Source: a virus. Taken from it: a stretch of DNA of 63,965 nucleotides. Under the pieces are notes generated by a model. It was not told the origin of the DNA. It saw nothing but the letters and a program-made list of their open reading frames with translations, and did not search any database. The stretch lies in the IMG/VR virus record IMGVR_UViG_3300033145_000191, positions 1 through 63,965 of that record; one strand, written 5' to 3'. Both the position numbers and the translations under genes were made by a program. Each line of letters starts with the position of its first letter. Position 1 is the stretch's first letter. Below are positions 24,243-32,757 of this stretch, in pieces.

Positions 24243-24691
24243 ATGAGACAGTTTTTATAGTCCCTAAAGTTCGTGCTGTTTTTTATATTGATTATAATGT
24301 TGCAGACAAATTACGAAATCAAGAAACTGGCGAATTGTTTATCGACCCATCAATAATAATATTTAAGAAAAAAACACATTATGCTTATAAATTTGAGAAT
24401 GAATATCTATACTATGATGAAGTTAAAGATTGGCAAGGCACAGCTACAATTGCTGTTCAAGTATTATATAGTTTAGGAATGCGTAAATTGCATCTAATTG
24501 GATTTGATTCATTAGCTGGTAATGCTAGTTATGCCAATTCTATTAAAGGTATCCAGAGTGAAGGTAATACTTCTGATAATTATCGTAGATTGAATAAATC
24601 CTTACTTCATGTTATTAAGGATTTGAAAATCGAAGCTATATTGGAGATTAATAATGAGAGCAAGTCTATTGGTGACAACTTTTTGTCGTAA
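24143..24691 (+). CDS. GKGPSLD-type glycosyltransferase-like protein 1 (182 aa)
   Basis: Starts at TTG, 7 bases after a perfect AGGAGG. It contains VWLAGKGPSLDTFDWS near the N-terminus, the G-x-GPSL nucleotide-sugar loop shared by CST-I-type sialyltransferases and DUF115/MptE-like proteins, then RIAINETVFIVPKVRAVFYI. The ending includes LGMRKLHLIGFDS, also typical. It is the first gene of a roughly 6.5-kb glycosyltransferase cassette and resembles the cassette's last gene (29873-30682). At 182 aa it is short for the fold, so it may be a minimal version. Confidence 0.65.
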   Translation: MAFGVFKEVWLAGKGPSLDTFDWSKAGPSRIAINETVFIVPKVRAVFYIDYNVADKLRNQETGELFIDPSIIIFKKKTHYAYKFENEYLYYDEVKDWQGTATIAVQVLYSLGMRKLHLIGFDSLAGNASYANSIKGIQSEGNTSDNYRRLNKSLLHVIKDLKIEAILEINNESKSIGDNFLS

Positions 24692-25394
24692 TGAGCTTCT
24701 TGAATTTGGTCTTGACTCTATGCAAGTTCCAAATGATATAGAAGTAATTGTTCTTGACGACGGTTTACTAAATGATGCAAAAGAAATTACAAATAAACAC
24801 GGGTTTTCATATCTTCATACAGGTCACGATACAGAATTACATTGGCGCATCCCTGGCTACGCGCTAAACATCGGAGCAAAACGGGCAAAAGGTGATGTTA
24901 TAATCATTACTTGTGCTGAAATGTATCATGTTAATAATTGTATTGACTTGATACTTAAACCTTTTGAAAATGATAAATACTGTTTGACAATCCCAAATGG
25001 GGCTCAAGATTATCAGGGAGCATACCTTAACAATTTAAAAAATGGTAAAGGCCACAGTCAACTTATTTTTGAACAAAAGTGTTGTAAACTTAAAAATGAA
25101 TTACCCTTTTTCTTAGGTGTTAATCGTAATATTTTCTTAGCAATTGGCGGATATGATGAAGATTTCATTGGTCAAGCTTTTGATGATAACGATATTGTCG
25201 AGCGTCTTATTAATTATGGTTGCTATTATCAAAAGACACAAGCTCAAATAGTTCATCTTCACCATAATCGGTCATTTCCCGGTAGGAGTATAGATGGAAA
25301 TCGTCGATGGAACTATAATAGGGTTCTCTATGAAGGGCGATTGGGAACCATTATCAGAAACGAAAATCGAGAATGGGGAGTATTAAATGGTTAA
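24654..25394 (+). CDS. Family 2-like (GT-A) glycosyltransferase
   Basis: 246 aa starting MRASLLVTTFCRNELLEFGL. The N-terminal Rossmann part has VIVLDDGLLNDAKEI (D-D nucleotide binding), then YALNIGAKRAKGDVIIITCA, where DxD-type metal binding is expected. The C-terminal acceptor domain has LGVNRNIFLAIGGYDEDFIG and FDDNDIVERLINYG, the ED-type catalytic region of GT2/GT27-like enzymes. It overlaps the upstream gene by 38 bases and the downstream gene by 8. It transfers a sugar to an unknown acceptor. Confidence 0.75.
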   Translation: MRASLLVTTFCRNELLEFGLDSMQVPNDIEVIVLDDGLLNDAKEITNKHGFSYLHTGHDTELHWRIPGYALNIGAKRAKGDVIIITCAEMYHVNNCIDLILKPFENDKYCLTIPNGAQDYQGAYLNNLKNGKGHSQLIFEQKCCKLKNELPFFLGVNRNIFLAIGGYDEDFIGQAFDDNDIVERLINYGCYYQKTQAQIVHLHHNRSFPGRSIDGNRRWNYNRVLYEGRLGTIIRNENREWGVLNG

Positions 25395-26334
25395 GAAAGG
25401 ATATACTGCGGCACTTGAATTTCCTGGGAAACTTTTACAGTGTAATGATGCTGTAGTAGATGGTAAAATCAGACCATATCATATTCAATTTTCACCTACA
25501 AATAGGTGTAATGGTAATTGTCCATGGTGCTCTTGTAGAGATGTTGATCGGTCACTTGAAATGCCTATAGCAGAGTGTCTTAATATGCTTGAGTATTTCA
25601 AAAAACTTGGAACTAAAGCAATTACTATTACTGGTGGAGGTGAACCTACAATCCATCCAGGAATTTATAACATTATTCTACATGCAAAAGCTTGCGGAAT
25701 AGATGTTGGAATCGTTACTAATGGTTTGAAATGGGGTGCTGATAGTGAACATGTTCCAGTAGAGGTTCAGGCTGCCATAACATGGATGCGTGTATCAATT
25801 ATTGATACTGAAGGTGAGTATGATACAGAACGTATTGCACGTATTGCAGCAAAATTCACGACTGTTGATATTGGAATCAGTTTCACAACAACACCCAATG
25901 TTAATGTGAAAACAGCCATTGAACTTAGTAAAATTGCAAATCGTTTTAAGAATATTACACATATTCGATTCGTTCAAGATGTTCTTAATACGGATGATTC
26001 TGGTGTCACGGCAGTTAAAGAGGCTTGTGAATCTTTAACTGACAAGTCAATTTTTCAGTATCGTAATAAACATGGTTGGGGCGCAAGTAAATGTTGGTTG
26101 AGCCGATTAAAACCATTTATTGCACCTAATGGTATTGTTTATCCCTGTTGCGGAGTGCAATATGCAACTGATATTACTCGGAAGCTTCCTTTTCAATTTC
26201 GAATGGGTCATTGGAGAGATTTTGCAAGCCTTCATGTTTTTGATGGGAGTCGTTGTAAACGCTGCCATTATCAAAAATATAATGATATTCTCAACGTCTT
26301 GACTGATCAATATGAACATGGGAGATTCATCTAA
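25387..26334 (+). CDS. Radical SAM protein with SPASM-like cysteine tail
   Basis: 315 aa. Cys41-x3-Cys45-x2-Cys48 (NRCNGNCPWCSC) is the canonical 4Fe-4S/SAM motif, followed by ITITGGGEPTIHPG (the GGEP-type SAM loop) and VTNGLKW. The C-terminal part has KCWLSRL, YPCCGVQYA and SRCKRCHYQ, spaced like auxiliary-cluster SPASM cysteines. Radical SAM enzymes do hard radical chemistry such as epimerisation, dehydrogenation or crosslinking. Inside a glycosyltransferase cassette it may modify a sugar or a peptide acceptor. Overlaps both neighbours by a few bases. Confidence 0.85.
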   Translation: MVKKGYTAALEFPGKLLQCNDAVVDGKIRPYHIQFSPTNRCNGNCPWCSCRDVDRSLEMPIAECLNMLEYFKKLGTKAITITGGGEPTIHPGIYNIILHAKACGIDVGIVTNGLKWGADSEHVPVEVQAAITWMRVSIIDTEGEYDTERIARIAAKFTTVDIGISFTTTPNVNVKTAIELSKIANRFKNITHIRFVQDVLNTDDSGVTAVKEACESLTDKSIFQYRNKHGWGASKCWLSRLKPFIAPNGIVYPCCGVQYATDITRKLPFQFRMGHWRDFASLHVFDGSRCKRCHYQKYNDILNVLTDQYEHGRFI

Positions 26335-27152
26335 TGCAAATAGTATTTCCTGAAAGATGTAATCCACAAAAATATTATAAGTTGCATGTTCAATATATGA
26401 TTAATTCTGCTAGAGCGGCCGGCCATATTGTGTCTATAGACAAAAATGCAATACCATTACCAGATGGCCAAGAGTGTCGTTTAATTATTCTTGTAGACGG
26501 TAAAAAGCTTATGGTAGACTATTGTGATTTTCCAATCGTAACTGAATTTGAACTAGAACATAAAAACATCTTAAAGTTTCATAAATTTAAAAACTCACTC
26601 AAGTATATTAATCCATTCCCACCAATCAGTTTCTATGACTGGTCGCAATATGCTGAGTTGGCAAATGAAATAACATATACCGCTCAAGGTGAAATAATTA
26701 GCAGTCGTCAGTCATTTACACAGCATCAGAAGTCTGCCGCAACACGTCGGCATGTCCAAAAGACTATGGCTGATAAATATGGCGACATTGTGAAATATGG
26801 GCGTATTGAACAGGTTGACTTTTGGAAAGAGATAAGTCACAGTTTAGTTAGCGTCTGTGTTCCCGGTGCTTGCAGTTCTATTCTCGACCGTGGCCAGTTA
26901 CAGTGGATGGGTTTTGGCGGTTGCACTATCTCGCCGCACATCGACACGATACTGCCTTGGAACCGAGAACTTGTCAGTGGTGTTCATTACCTTGAGTGCA
27001 AGAATGATTTCAGTAATCTGTTTGCACTTATCGACTGGTGTAAGGACAATCGCGACAAGTGTGTTGAGATTGGTCAAAACGCCAAACAGTTATTCATGGA
27101 AACCTGCCACCCGATTAAGGCATGGGAGTGGGTTCAGGAGTGTATATCGTGA
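26334..27152 (+). CDS. Glycosyltransferase-like protein (GT-B / exostosin-like C-terminus)
   Basis: 272 aa. The C-terminal half has VSVCVPGACSSILDRGQLQW, MGFGGCTISPHIDT and HYLECKNDFSNLFALIDWCK, the pattern of GT-B enzymes with a nucleotide-sugar site and a trailing helix. The N-terminal half is less conserved. It overlaps the radical SAM gene by 1 base and the next gene by 4. From about 26740 the DNA becomes noticeably GC-richer within the gene. Confidence 0.6.
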   Translation: MQIVFPERCNPQKYYKLHVQYMINSARAAGHIVSIDKNAIPLPDGQECRLIILVDGKKLMVDYCDFPIVTEFELEHKNILKFHKFKNSLKYINPFPPISFYDWSQYAELANEITYTAQGEIISSRQSFTQHQKSAATRRHVQKTMADKYGDIVKYGRIEQVDFWKEISHSLVSVCVPGACSSILDRGQLQWMGFGGCTISPHIDTILPWNRELVSGVHYLECKNDFSNLFALIDWCKDNRDKCVEIGQNAKQLFMETCHPIKAWEWVQECIS

Positions 27153-27877
27153 AAGTAACTGTATTTACTTGTTCACATAATCATGGATGCTATCTTGAAC
27201 AATGCATTCGTAGTGTTCTTAGTCAGACACACACTGACTTTGAATACTTACTATATGCTGATGTTCCAATAGATAATACTATTGAGGTTATGCAAAAGTT
27301 TGCTAAACAAGATTCAAGAATCAAAGTCTTTTATCCTGAACTTCATAGTGAGATAAATATATCAAGACTTGTTAACCAAAGTATCAAGGACATGACTACT
27401 GACTATTGGATATGGGCTCCTGCAGATGATTACTTTCTCCCTAGACTTATTGAAAAGAAACTAGAGTGGATTAATATTTTCAAAGGTATTCATCCTGATG
27501 CAGTTATCTATGATGATGCTTGCATCATACATGAACGTGAAGAATTTAAAGTTCAACACGATTGTAAATTTTCGCCATATACGCCTAAAGAATTTTCTAA
27601 GATTGTATGGGAAGGCATAAGTATCGGTTTCACAGGGATACTGATTCCAAAATCAGTCTTTGAAATTGTAGGTGGTTTTGATGTAGATGTCTTATGGAGC
27701 GACGACTTTGAATGGATGGTGCGGGCTGCTGGTATTCATAAGATACCATTCCTACATCTTCCTGAGATTCTACACATTAAACGTAAGAATAAGAAGTCTA
27801 CGTCCTCTGACACACTAATAAAAAAAATTCGGGCAAATGCCCCGAAGATTATTAAAAAACTAAGGGGTCAATTATGA
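27149..27877 (+). CDS. Family 2 glycosyltransferase
   Basis: 242 aa starting at GTG 27149, 8 bases after AGGAG in a GTGA overlap. VTVFTCSHNHGCYLEQCIRS, VLSQTHTDFEYLLYADVPID and WIWAPADDYFLPRLIEKKLE follow the GT2 plan: nucleotide-binding strand, then the DD region. VGGFDVDVLWSDDFEWMVRA supplies the ED-type catalytic segment. Its stop overlaps the next start (ATGA). Confidence 0.8.
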   Translation: MKVTVFTCSHNHGCYLEQCIRSVLSQTHTDFEYLLYADVPIDNTIEVMQKFAKQDSRIKVFYPELHSEINISRLVNQSIKDMTTDYWIWAPADDYFLPRLIEKKLEWINIFKGIHPDAVIYDDACIIHEREEFKVQHDCKFSPYTPKEFSKIVWEGISIGFTGILIPKSVFEIVGGFDVDVLWSDDFEWMVRAAGIHKIPFLHLPEILHIKRKNKKSTSSDTLIKKIRANAPKIIKKLRGQL

Positions 27878-28521
27878 AATATTTATTTTGGGTATCTGTC
27901 GATGATATTCTTAAAGATTTTATAATCGGCAATAAGATGCTTCAATATGTCTCAAAAATATTTCCATTTGTAGCAGTTTGTTCTGGTGAAGAATCCCATA
28001 AGTGGATATCTAGATATTATGGCGGTTCATTTCATACTGGATTACCAAATGATCTTCAAATAAAAGGTTATACGATTATACGCCTGATACAAGGTAGTAG
28101 TGACACATTTGATTACATTGTGCGTATAGATATGGATGCTATAATCATGAATCCGATTTGGCTAATTAAACGTATTGAAGACAATGTTAATCGACACCAC
28201 CGTATTATAGCCGGGAATCCTGCCATTTTTAATCACGAGTCGCATATAAGAGGCGGGTGTAATGTTACAACAGGTAGAGCATTAGAAAATTTTCAATTGC
28301 ACCCTTATGGAAATCCAATGGCTTTTGATGAAATTTATACCAGGCAACTGGTAGCTAACGGTGTTATAAAACAAGAGCTTGAGATTTTTGAAATTAATAA
28401 TTATTATACAGGCAAATGCCCTGTTTGGCATCCAGACAAGTCACCATATATTAACGACCCTGTTGAATATTTGGCCGCTAGGTTTGAGATTTTTGAATCA
28501 CAAATGGAGAGATTGAAATGA
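27874..28521 (+). CDS. Putative GT-A glycosyltransferase with DMD motif
   Basis: 215 aa. FDYIVRIDMDAIIMNPIWLI contains a D-x-D motif in the hydrophobic setting of GT-A metal-binding sites. Further on are RGGCNVTTGRALENF and KCPVWHPDKSPYINDPVEY. It overlaps both neighbours by 4 bases. Family is unassigned beyond the fold. Confidence 0.6.
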   Translation: MKYLFWVSVDDILKDFIIGNKMLQYVSKIFPFVAVCSGEESHKWISRYYGGSFHTGLPNDLQIKGYTIIRLIQGSSDTFDYIVRIDMDAIIMNPIWLIKRIEDNVNRHHRIIAGNPAIFNHESHIRGGCNVTTGRALENFQLHPYGNPMAFDEIYTRQLVANGVIKQELEIFEINNYYTGKCPVWHPDKSPYINDPVEYLAARFEIFESQMERLK

Positions 28522-29324
28522 TTCCAAAACGTATGATCTTTTGTTGGGGCGCCGGTGACAAGATGTCCTGGATGAGATTCATGACACTAAAGTCATTTCG
28601 GATTATGAATCCTGATTGGGAAATGTGCCTCTATATTATTAGACATGATGCAACTACCAAGACATGGGATTCTCTAGAGGAACAGGACTTCTTTAAATAT
28701 GGGGGAGAGGATTATTTTGAACGTATTCATCAATTAGGCATCACTTTTGTCCCATGGAAAGCTCGCGGGATTCTTGTTGGTGCAGGGCCACAGCATCTTA
28801 GTAATTTTCTAAAGTGGGATGAAATGGCAACCAGTGGTGGTTTCTATTCTGATATGGATATACTATGGACACAGCCATTTGATAAATTCTATAATATTGT
28901 TAAAGAGTATAATACTGTATTGTGCCGGGATAGATGGTGGTCAATAGGGCTATTAGGTTCTACACCTAATAATGATTTCTTTTTTGATCTTCATCAAAAT
29001 GCTATGCAGTATTTTACATTATCACAGTATCAATGTGCAGGTGTTAAGACGTTAGCTCGATTAGGAATCAAAACTGAACGCGACATTGAGGAACGGTATC
29101 CTGGCAATCGTGTTTATAATTTTGGAATGAATCTTGTATATCGATGGGATTACAATGCTCTTGATAAAATATTCAAGACTATTGTGCCTATCCCTGATTC
29201 GACAATCGGTATCCATTGGTATGGTGGACACCCGACGTCTCAGGCAATGAACAACAAACTATGTGAAGGAAATTATAAGGAGTTTCCTTGCACCTTCACC
29301 ACAGCCGTGGGGGGGATCTATTAA
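28518..29324 (+). CDS. GT32-type glycosyltransferase (DXD sugar-binding region)
   Basis: 268 aa. It begins MIPKRMIFCWGAGDKMSWMR, the usual IPKxIH-like opening of the GT32 group, and has GGFYSDMDILWTQPFDKF, the classic DXD block. It closes with IGIHWYGGHPTSQAM, the HW-G-S ending typical of the family. Starts in an ATGA overlap with the preceding gene; the next ATG follows the stop directly. Confidence 0.8.
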   Translation: MIPKRMIFCWGAGDKMSWMRFMTLKSFRIMNPDWEMCLYIIRHDATTKTWDSLEEQDFFKYGGEDYFERIHQLGITFVPWKARGILVGAGPQHLSNFLKWDEMATSGGFYSDMDILWTQPFDKFYNIVKEYNTVLCRDRWWSIGLLGSTPNNDFFFDLHQNAMQYFTLSQYQCAGVKTLARLGIKTERDIEERYPGNRVYNFGMNLVYRWDYNALDKIFKTIVPIPDSTIGIHWYGGHPTSQAMNNKLCEGNYKEFPCTFTTAVGGIY

Positions 29325-29876
29325 ATGAAGCCTTGGAAGATATGTGCATATTACACGAAAGGCACACCATACGAAGATATGGTAGATGGATTTCGAAAAT
29401 CATGTCTTGCGAATGGGGTATTGCACCCTCACATCGAAGGATTGCCGGATAAAAATTCTTGGAGAAATAACACTGGTATGAAACCTAGTTTTATATTAAA
29501 TTGCATGGATAGATTCCACAAGTGGAATATTATTTATGTTGATATTGACGCCAAAATCAGAGCGTATCCGGTGTGGTTTGATACAGTCGTCGAGGATTTT
29601 GCTGCAAATACTCAAGCAAGAAAAGAATTATTAAGTGGCACACTTTACTTTGCAAATAATCCAAGAGTTCGTGCCATTGTGGTAAAATGGGTCGAGAAGC
29701 AAGAACGACTTATGCACGTCTTTGATCAGAAGAATCTAGAGAATGTTATCAAAGACGACGAGACCATTACAGTAGCGGAATTACCACCAGCATATGTTCA
29801 AATATTTGACTTGATGGCTCATCATGGTGAGCCAGTCATTGAACACTTCCAAGCTAGTAGGAGATTCAGAAAATGA
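29325..29876 (+). CDS. Putative nucleotide-diphospho-sugar transferase (183 aa)
   Basis: WNIIYVDIDAKIRAYPVWFD provides a D-I-D metal motif in a GT-A-like strand, and KPSFILNCMDRF and LSGTLYFANNPRVRAIVVKW resemble GT77/DUF nucleotide-sugar transferases. It is shorter than most members. It begins directly after the GT32-like gene and overlaps the next by 4 bases. Confidence 0.6.
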   Translation: MKPWKICAYYTKGTPYEDMVDGFRKSCLANGVLHPHIEGLPDKNSWRNNTGMKPSFILNCMDRFHKWNIIYVDIDAKIRAYPVWFDTVVEDFAANTQARKELLSGTLYFANNPRVRAIVVKWVEKQERLMHVFDQKNLENVIKDDETITVAELPPAYVQIFDLMAHHGEPVIEHFQASRRFRK

Positions 29877-30682
29877 AAAAATTTCCAAAAAATGTAAACA
29901 ACGTGCGCGTCCGTAAGCTAGTGGACGGCTCATTTATGCTCCCTCGATGTAATAAGCAAGCTGCCATAGAACTTGATAAAAATTTTATTCGGTGCAGTGG
30001 AGAATTTCGTTGGTTTGAAAAACCTGAACAGTTGATAACGCTCGAAACATTACGAGTTATTTTTGAGGGTAGACGGTGTTACATTGTTGGAAAAGGCCCG
30101 AGTCTTGATAATCTTAAAGCTTCTGATATTGAATTGCCAAATTCACCTGTGGTATGTATCAATGAATCTATTCATAAAGTCGAGTCTTTAAGATTACCAA
30201 ATCCGATTTTTGCAATCCAACAAGATGCTAAATTAGGTATTACTTGTTATCCGGCAAATGGTATTATTTTAATATCAACACAAGCGGCAAATGTATATAG
30301 GCAACTTAATAGAAAATACATCTTTAATCCAAGAACTTATAAAATGACGCCAGGAGCCTTGACTGTGGAGATAGCGGTAGCCCTCTGTAAAGAATTAGGG
30401 ACATCAAGTTTTTCAATGATTAGTTTTGATGCTCATGAAAATGGTTCGACAGATTACGCGAAAGTAATCGGTTATCTGCCGAACCAAGGTGGGAGTGTTG
30501 GAAGATTTTTAAAGCACGCTAAAATTCTAGATAAAATTTTAACAAGTTATTCAGTAGAATATATTACGCCAACAGACCGGTCTTCAACATCTCTCGATAC
30601 ACTTGAGCAGCCACATGAGCATCCGCCACAGCATCATGAGCATTCTCATGAGGAACATGTAAAAGATTCGCAAGATACGTGA
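29873..30682 (+). CDS. GKGPSLD-type glycosyltransferase-like protein 2, with His-rich tail
   Basis: 269 aa. CYIVGKGPSLDNLKASDIEL carries the same motif as the first cassette gene, followed by VVCINESIHKVESLRLPNPI and LGTSSFSMISFDAHE. The last 38 residues (PHEHPPQHHEHSHEEHVKDS included) are encoded antisense to the 3' end of the minus-strand exonuclease gene. The His-rich tail is therefore probably a by-product of overlap rather than a separate domain. It is the final gene of the plus-strand virion/glycosylation operon. Confidence 0.7.
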   Translation: MKKFPKNVNNVRVRKLVDGSFMLPRCNKQAAIELDKNFIRCSGEFRWFEKPEQLITLETLRVIFEGRRCYIVGKGPSLDNLKASDIELPNSPVVCINESIHKVESLRLPNPIFAIQQDAKLGITCYPANGIILISTQAANVYRQLNRKYIFNPRTYKMTPGALTVEIAVALCKELGTSSFSMISFDAHENGSTDYAKVIGYLPNQGGSVGRFLKHAKILDKILTSYSVEYITPTDRSSTSLDTLEQPHEHPPQHHEHSHEEHVKDSQDT

Positions 30683-31193
30683 GGCTCGTTTTAGGAAATG
30701 GAACTTTTTCAGCGTGCCAAGCAGCTCTATCATTAAGAAAAGCTGATGTGCACATTGTATCTTTATAATGATAATGAAAAAGTTCATCATATTCATCATG
30801 ACCAATCCAATGTTGTATGAAACCTTTATCAAAACAATAATTTTGTCCTAGTGGTATGAGTCTTTTTTGTCGACCACTTGGAGTAAATGGAAGTTTAAGT
30901 TTTTTAAACCAGTCGCGGAGCAGGTCTTTAGCAGTTTCTTTGCTAAAGCCATGCTCTGCGGCGTGAACAAGTTTCTTTCTATTCATTTTTCGAGCTTTAC
31001 CTTGACACCTTTCAAGATGTTCACATTGCATATATACAGCAAATGGAATAATATCTGTGCGTGGAATAAAATTTGAATCAAGTGGGATAATAGCAATTTG
31101 AATAATCTCATGCCACCCGGATTCAAGACCAGTTGTTTCACAATCAATAGCAGCACATTGATCACCATTCCAGTGTTCCATAGAATTGCTCAT
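30564..31193 (-). CDS. DnaQ-type DEDDh 3'-5' exonuclease
   Basis: 209 aa, starting at MSNSMEHWNGDQ, whose ATG is 6 bases after AGGAG on the minus strand. Exo I is AAIDCETTGL (D and E), an Asp lies in GQNYCFDKGF, and Exo III is HENAHDAVADAHVA (H and D). It degrades or proofreads DNA or RNA 3' ends. It is the last gene of the minus-strand replication block, overlaps the Dam gene by 4 bases, and shares 119 bases with the convergent plus-strand gene. Confidence 0.85.
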   Translation of the reverse strand: MSNSMEHWNGDQCAAIDCETTGLESGWHEIIQIAIIPLDSNFIPRTDIIPFAVYMQCEHLERCQGKARKMNRKKLVHAAEHGFSKETAKDLLRDWFKKLKLPFTPSGRQKRLIPLGQNYCFDKGFIQHWIGHDEYDELFHYHYKDTMCTSAFLNDRAAWHAEKVPFPKTSLTYLANLLHVPHENAHDAVADAHVAAQVYREMLKTGLLA

Positions 31194-32077
31194 TTTGCTC
31201 TCCTTATCCAAAGTATTTCTTGTGCGTGAACACGTTTATTGATGCCTTCAACATTAGCTTTTTGATTAGACTCTTTGAAGGCCATAGCTTGAAGGGATAC
31301 AAAAGCGTCCCACTCATAACGCTCGTCCCATTTAATAGTATCTTCATATATAGGATTAGAATATCCAGATACAGCAAAGAAACCTATACTATTGTTAATT
31401 GTTTCAAGTAGTCTACGATGTGCTGCATGTGTCATAATATGTGTATAGGCTCCTGCATATGAATCAATATATGGTGGGTCTACATAGAATATTGCGTCTG
31501 GTGCATCGTAGTCGATTATACAATCAATGCCATCTTGATTCTCGACTTGAACATGCTCGAAACGTTCATGGATAAGTGGAAACATTTTTAATTTCTTGCG
31601 TAAGGATGCAAGAATCGCTTTCGGTGATGTTGATCGACCAAAGTTACGACCCATTGTCCCAAATGAATACTGTGTCATATAATACCATCGTGCTGCTCGC
31701 TCGACGTCACTGTGAGTATTTTCCCAAGTGTCTCTACATAATAGAAATTCTTCACGAGAATGAACTGTGAGTTCAAGCCAGTCGCACAATTGACGCATCT
31801 TATTATGATTCTTGATGCATCTGTAGAATGATGTTACTCCTGCGTATCGATCATTGAACACTTCGAGTCTTGAGGGTTTTCGTGCCAATAGTAAGGCGGC
31901 TGATCCGCCATAAGGTTCGATATATCGTTTCTCATATGGTAAGTGCCCAAGAATCTGTTTAACAGACTTGGATTTACCGCCAGGATAACCAAAAGGAGGT
32001 TTGAGAATTTCTTCACGCGTTCTTTTAGTTTCATGTGCATCAAGTTCTTCAAATGGATTCCATTTGGCATTAGGCAT
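31190..32077 (-). CDS. D12-class DNA adenine-N6 methyltransferase (Dam-like)
   Basis: 295 aa. FGYPGGKSKSVKQILGHL holds the FxGGK SAM site, YIEPYGGSAALLL is motif I-like, and IFYVDPPYIDSYAG is the DPPY catalytic motif. Together these identify a Dam-type enzyme making N6-methyladenine, probably protecting phage DNA from restriction or marking replicated DNA. The target site cannot be deduced. GGAG lies 5 bases before the ATG. Confidence 0.88.
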   Translation of the reverse strand: MPNAKWNPFEELDAHETKRTREEILKPPFGYPGGKSKSVKQILGHLPYEKRYIEPYGGSAALLLARKPSRLEVFNDRYAGVTSFYRCIKNHNKMRQLCDWLELTVHSREEFLLCRDTWENTHSDVERAARWYYMTQYSFGTMGRNFGRSTSPKAILASLRKKLKMFPLIHERFEHVQVENQDGIDCIIDYDAPDAIFYVDPPYIDSYAGAYTHIMTHAAHRRLLETINNSIGFFAVSGYSNPIYEDTIKWDERYEWDAFVSLQAMAFKESNQKANVEGINKRVHAQEILWIRRAK

Positions 32078-32122
32078 AGCATCTCCAATTTAATAGGGTT
32101 GGAATTCAGCATCAGTATTACA

Positions 32123-32560
32123 TCAAACAATATTTTCACAAAAGATTAATTTACCCTTCTTCCATGCAGCTCGATCTTTCTTGATTCGCATAATCAAGCT
32201 TTTTGGACAACGATGTTTGTTTGCTAAGCTCATTGGCAATTTACCTTCAACTATTCGCTTATAGGTCCAGCGGAAGCCAAAGATATTCCATGCAGCTGCC
32301 ATTTCATGTGACTCATCATCCCAACCCCAAAAGGCTTTTGCCGAATGTCGACGATTAGAATCGTAATATTTGTGTAGAGGAATACCTTTTTCCCAATTAC
32401 GAGGAAGGTATTTCTCTGCGCCCGCTTCATAATGTATAGCTAATTCCATTTCAATATCAAAGGGCACAAGATGAAATGCACCTTTCATACTACCACTAGC
32501 GTCTCGAACTGCACCAGTAGAAAATACTTCTCGCCTACCAGAGTCTTTGATTTTAATCAT
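32123..32560 (-). CDS. dATP/dGTP diphosphohydrolase-like protein (DUF5664 type)
   Basis: 145 aa. GAEKYLPRNWEKGIPLHKYY, SNRRHSAKAFWGWDDESHEM and AAAWNIFGFR follow the pattern of the phage family annotated as dATP/dGTP diphosphohydrolase (an all-helical, MazG-related fold). It would hydrolyse dNTPs to dNMPs to reshape the pool, which fits the MazG, deoxynucleotidase and dCMP deaminase genes elsewhere here. It overlaps the upstream gene by 8 bases. Confidence 0.7.
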   Translation of the reverse strand: MIKIKDSGRREVFSTGAVRDASGSMKGAFHLVPFDIEMELAIHYEAGAEKYLPRNWEKGIPLHKYYDSNRRHSAKAFWGWDDESHEMAAAWNIFGFRWTYKRIVEGKLPMSLANKHRCPKSLIMRIKKDRAAWKKGKLIFCENIV

Positions 32561-32756
32561 CAGTCACCGCCTCTTGTAAAGTGATTGCGACTTCTGTTGC
32601 TGTATTCAAATGACTAAATCCAGAGAATAAGGCAACAAGATTCTTTGGATTATGTAAGTGTGTTGTGGGTGTTCCTTTTGGTTGAACAGCCATGATGGTA
32701 AATCCATCAGGGTATTCAGCTTCGAGAAACTCTAATACATTTTCACGTAGTGCCAT
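32553..32756 (-). CDS. Small protein of unknown function (67 aa)
   Basis: Begins MALRENVLEFLEAEYPDGFT; AGGAG lies upstream with good spacing. It sits between two replication-module genes with an overlap of 8 bases at its 3' end. No family recognised; small alpha/beta pattern. Confidence 0.6.
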   Translation of the reverse strand: MALRENVLEFLEAEYPDGFTIMAVQPKGTPTTHLHNPKNLVALFSGFSHLNTATEVAITLQEAVTDD

Positions 32757-32757
32757 A

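Noticed and set aside
32123-32560. Marker of 2-aminoadenine (Z) DNA
   Set aside because: The dATP/dGTP diphosphohydrolase-like and MazG-like proteins recall Z-DNA phages, but I see no PurZ-like synthetase, so the link is not supported.
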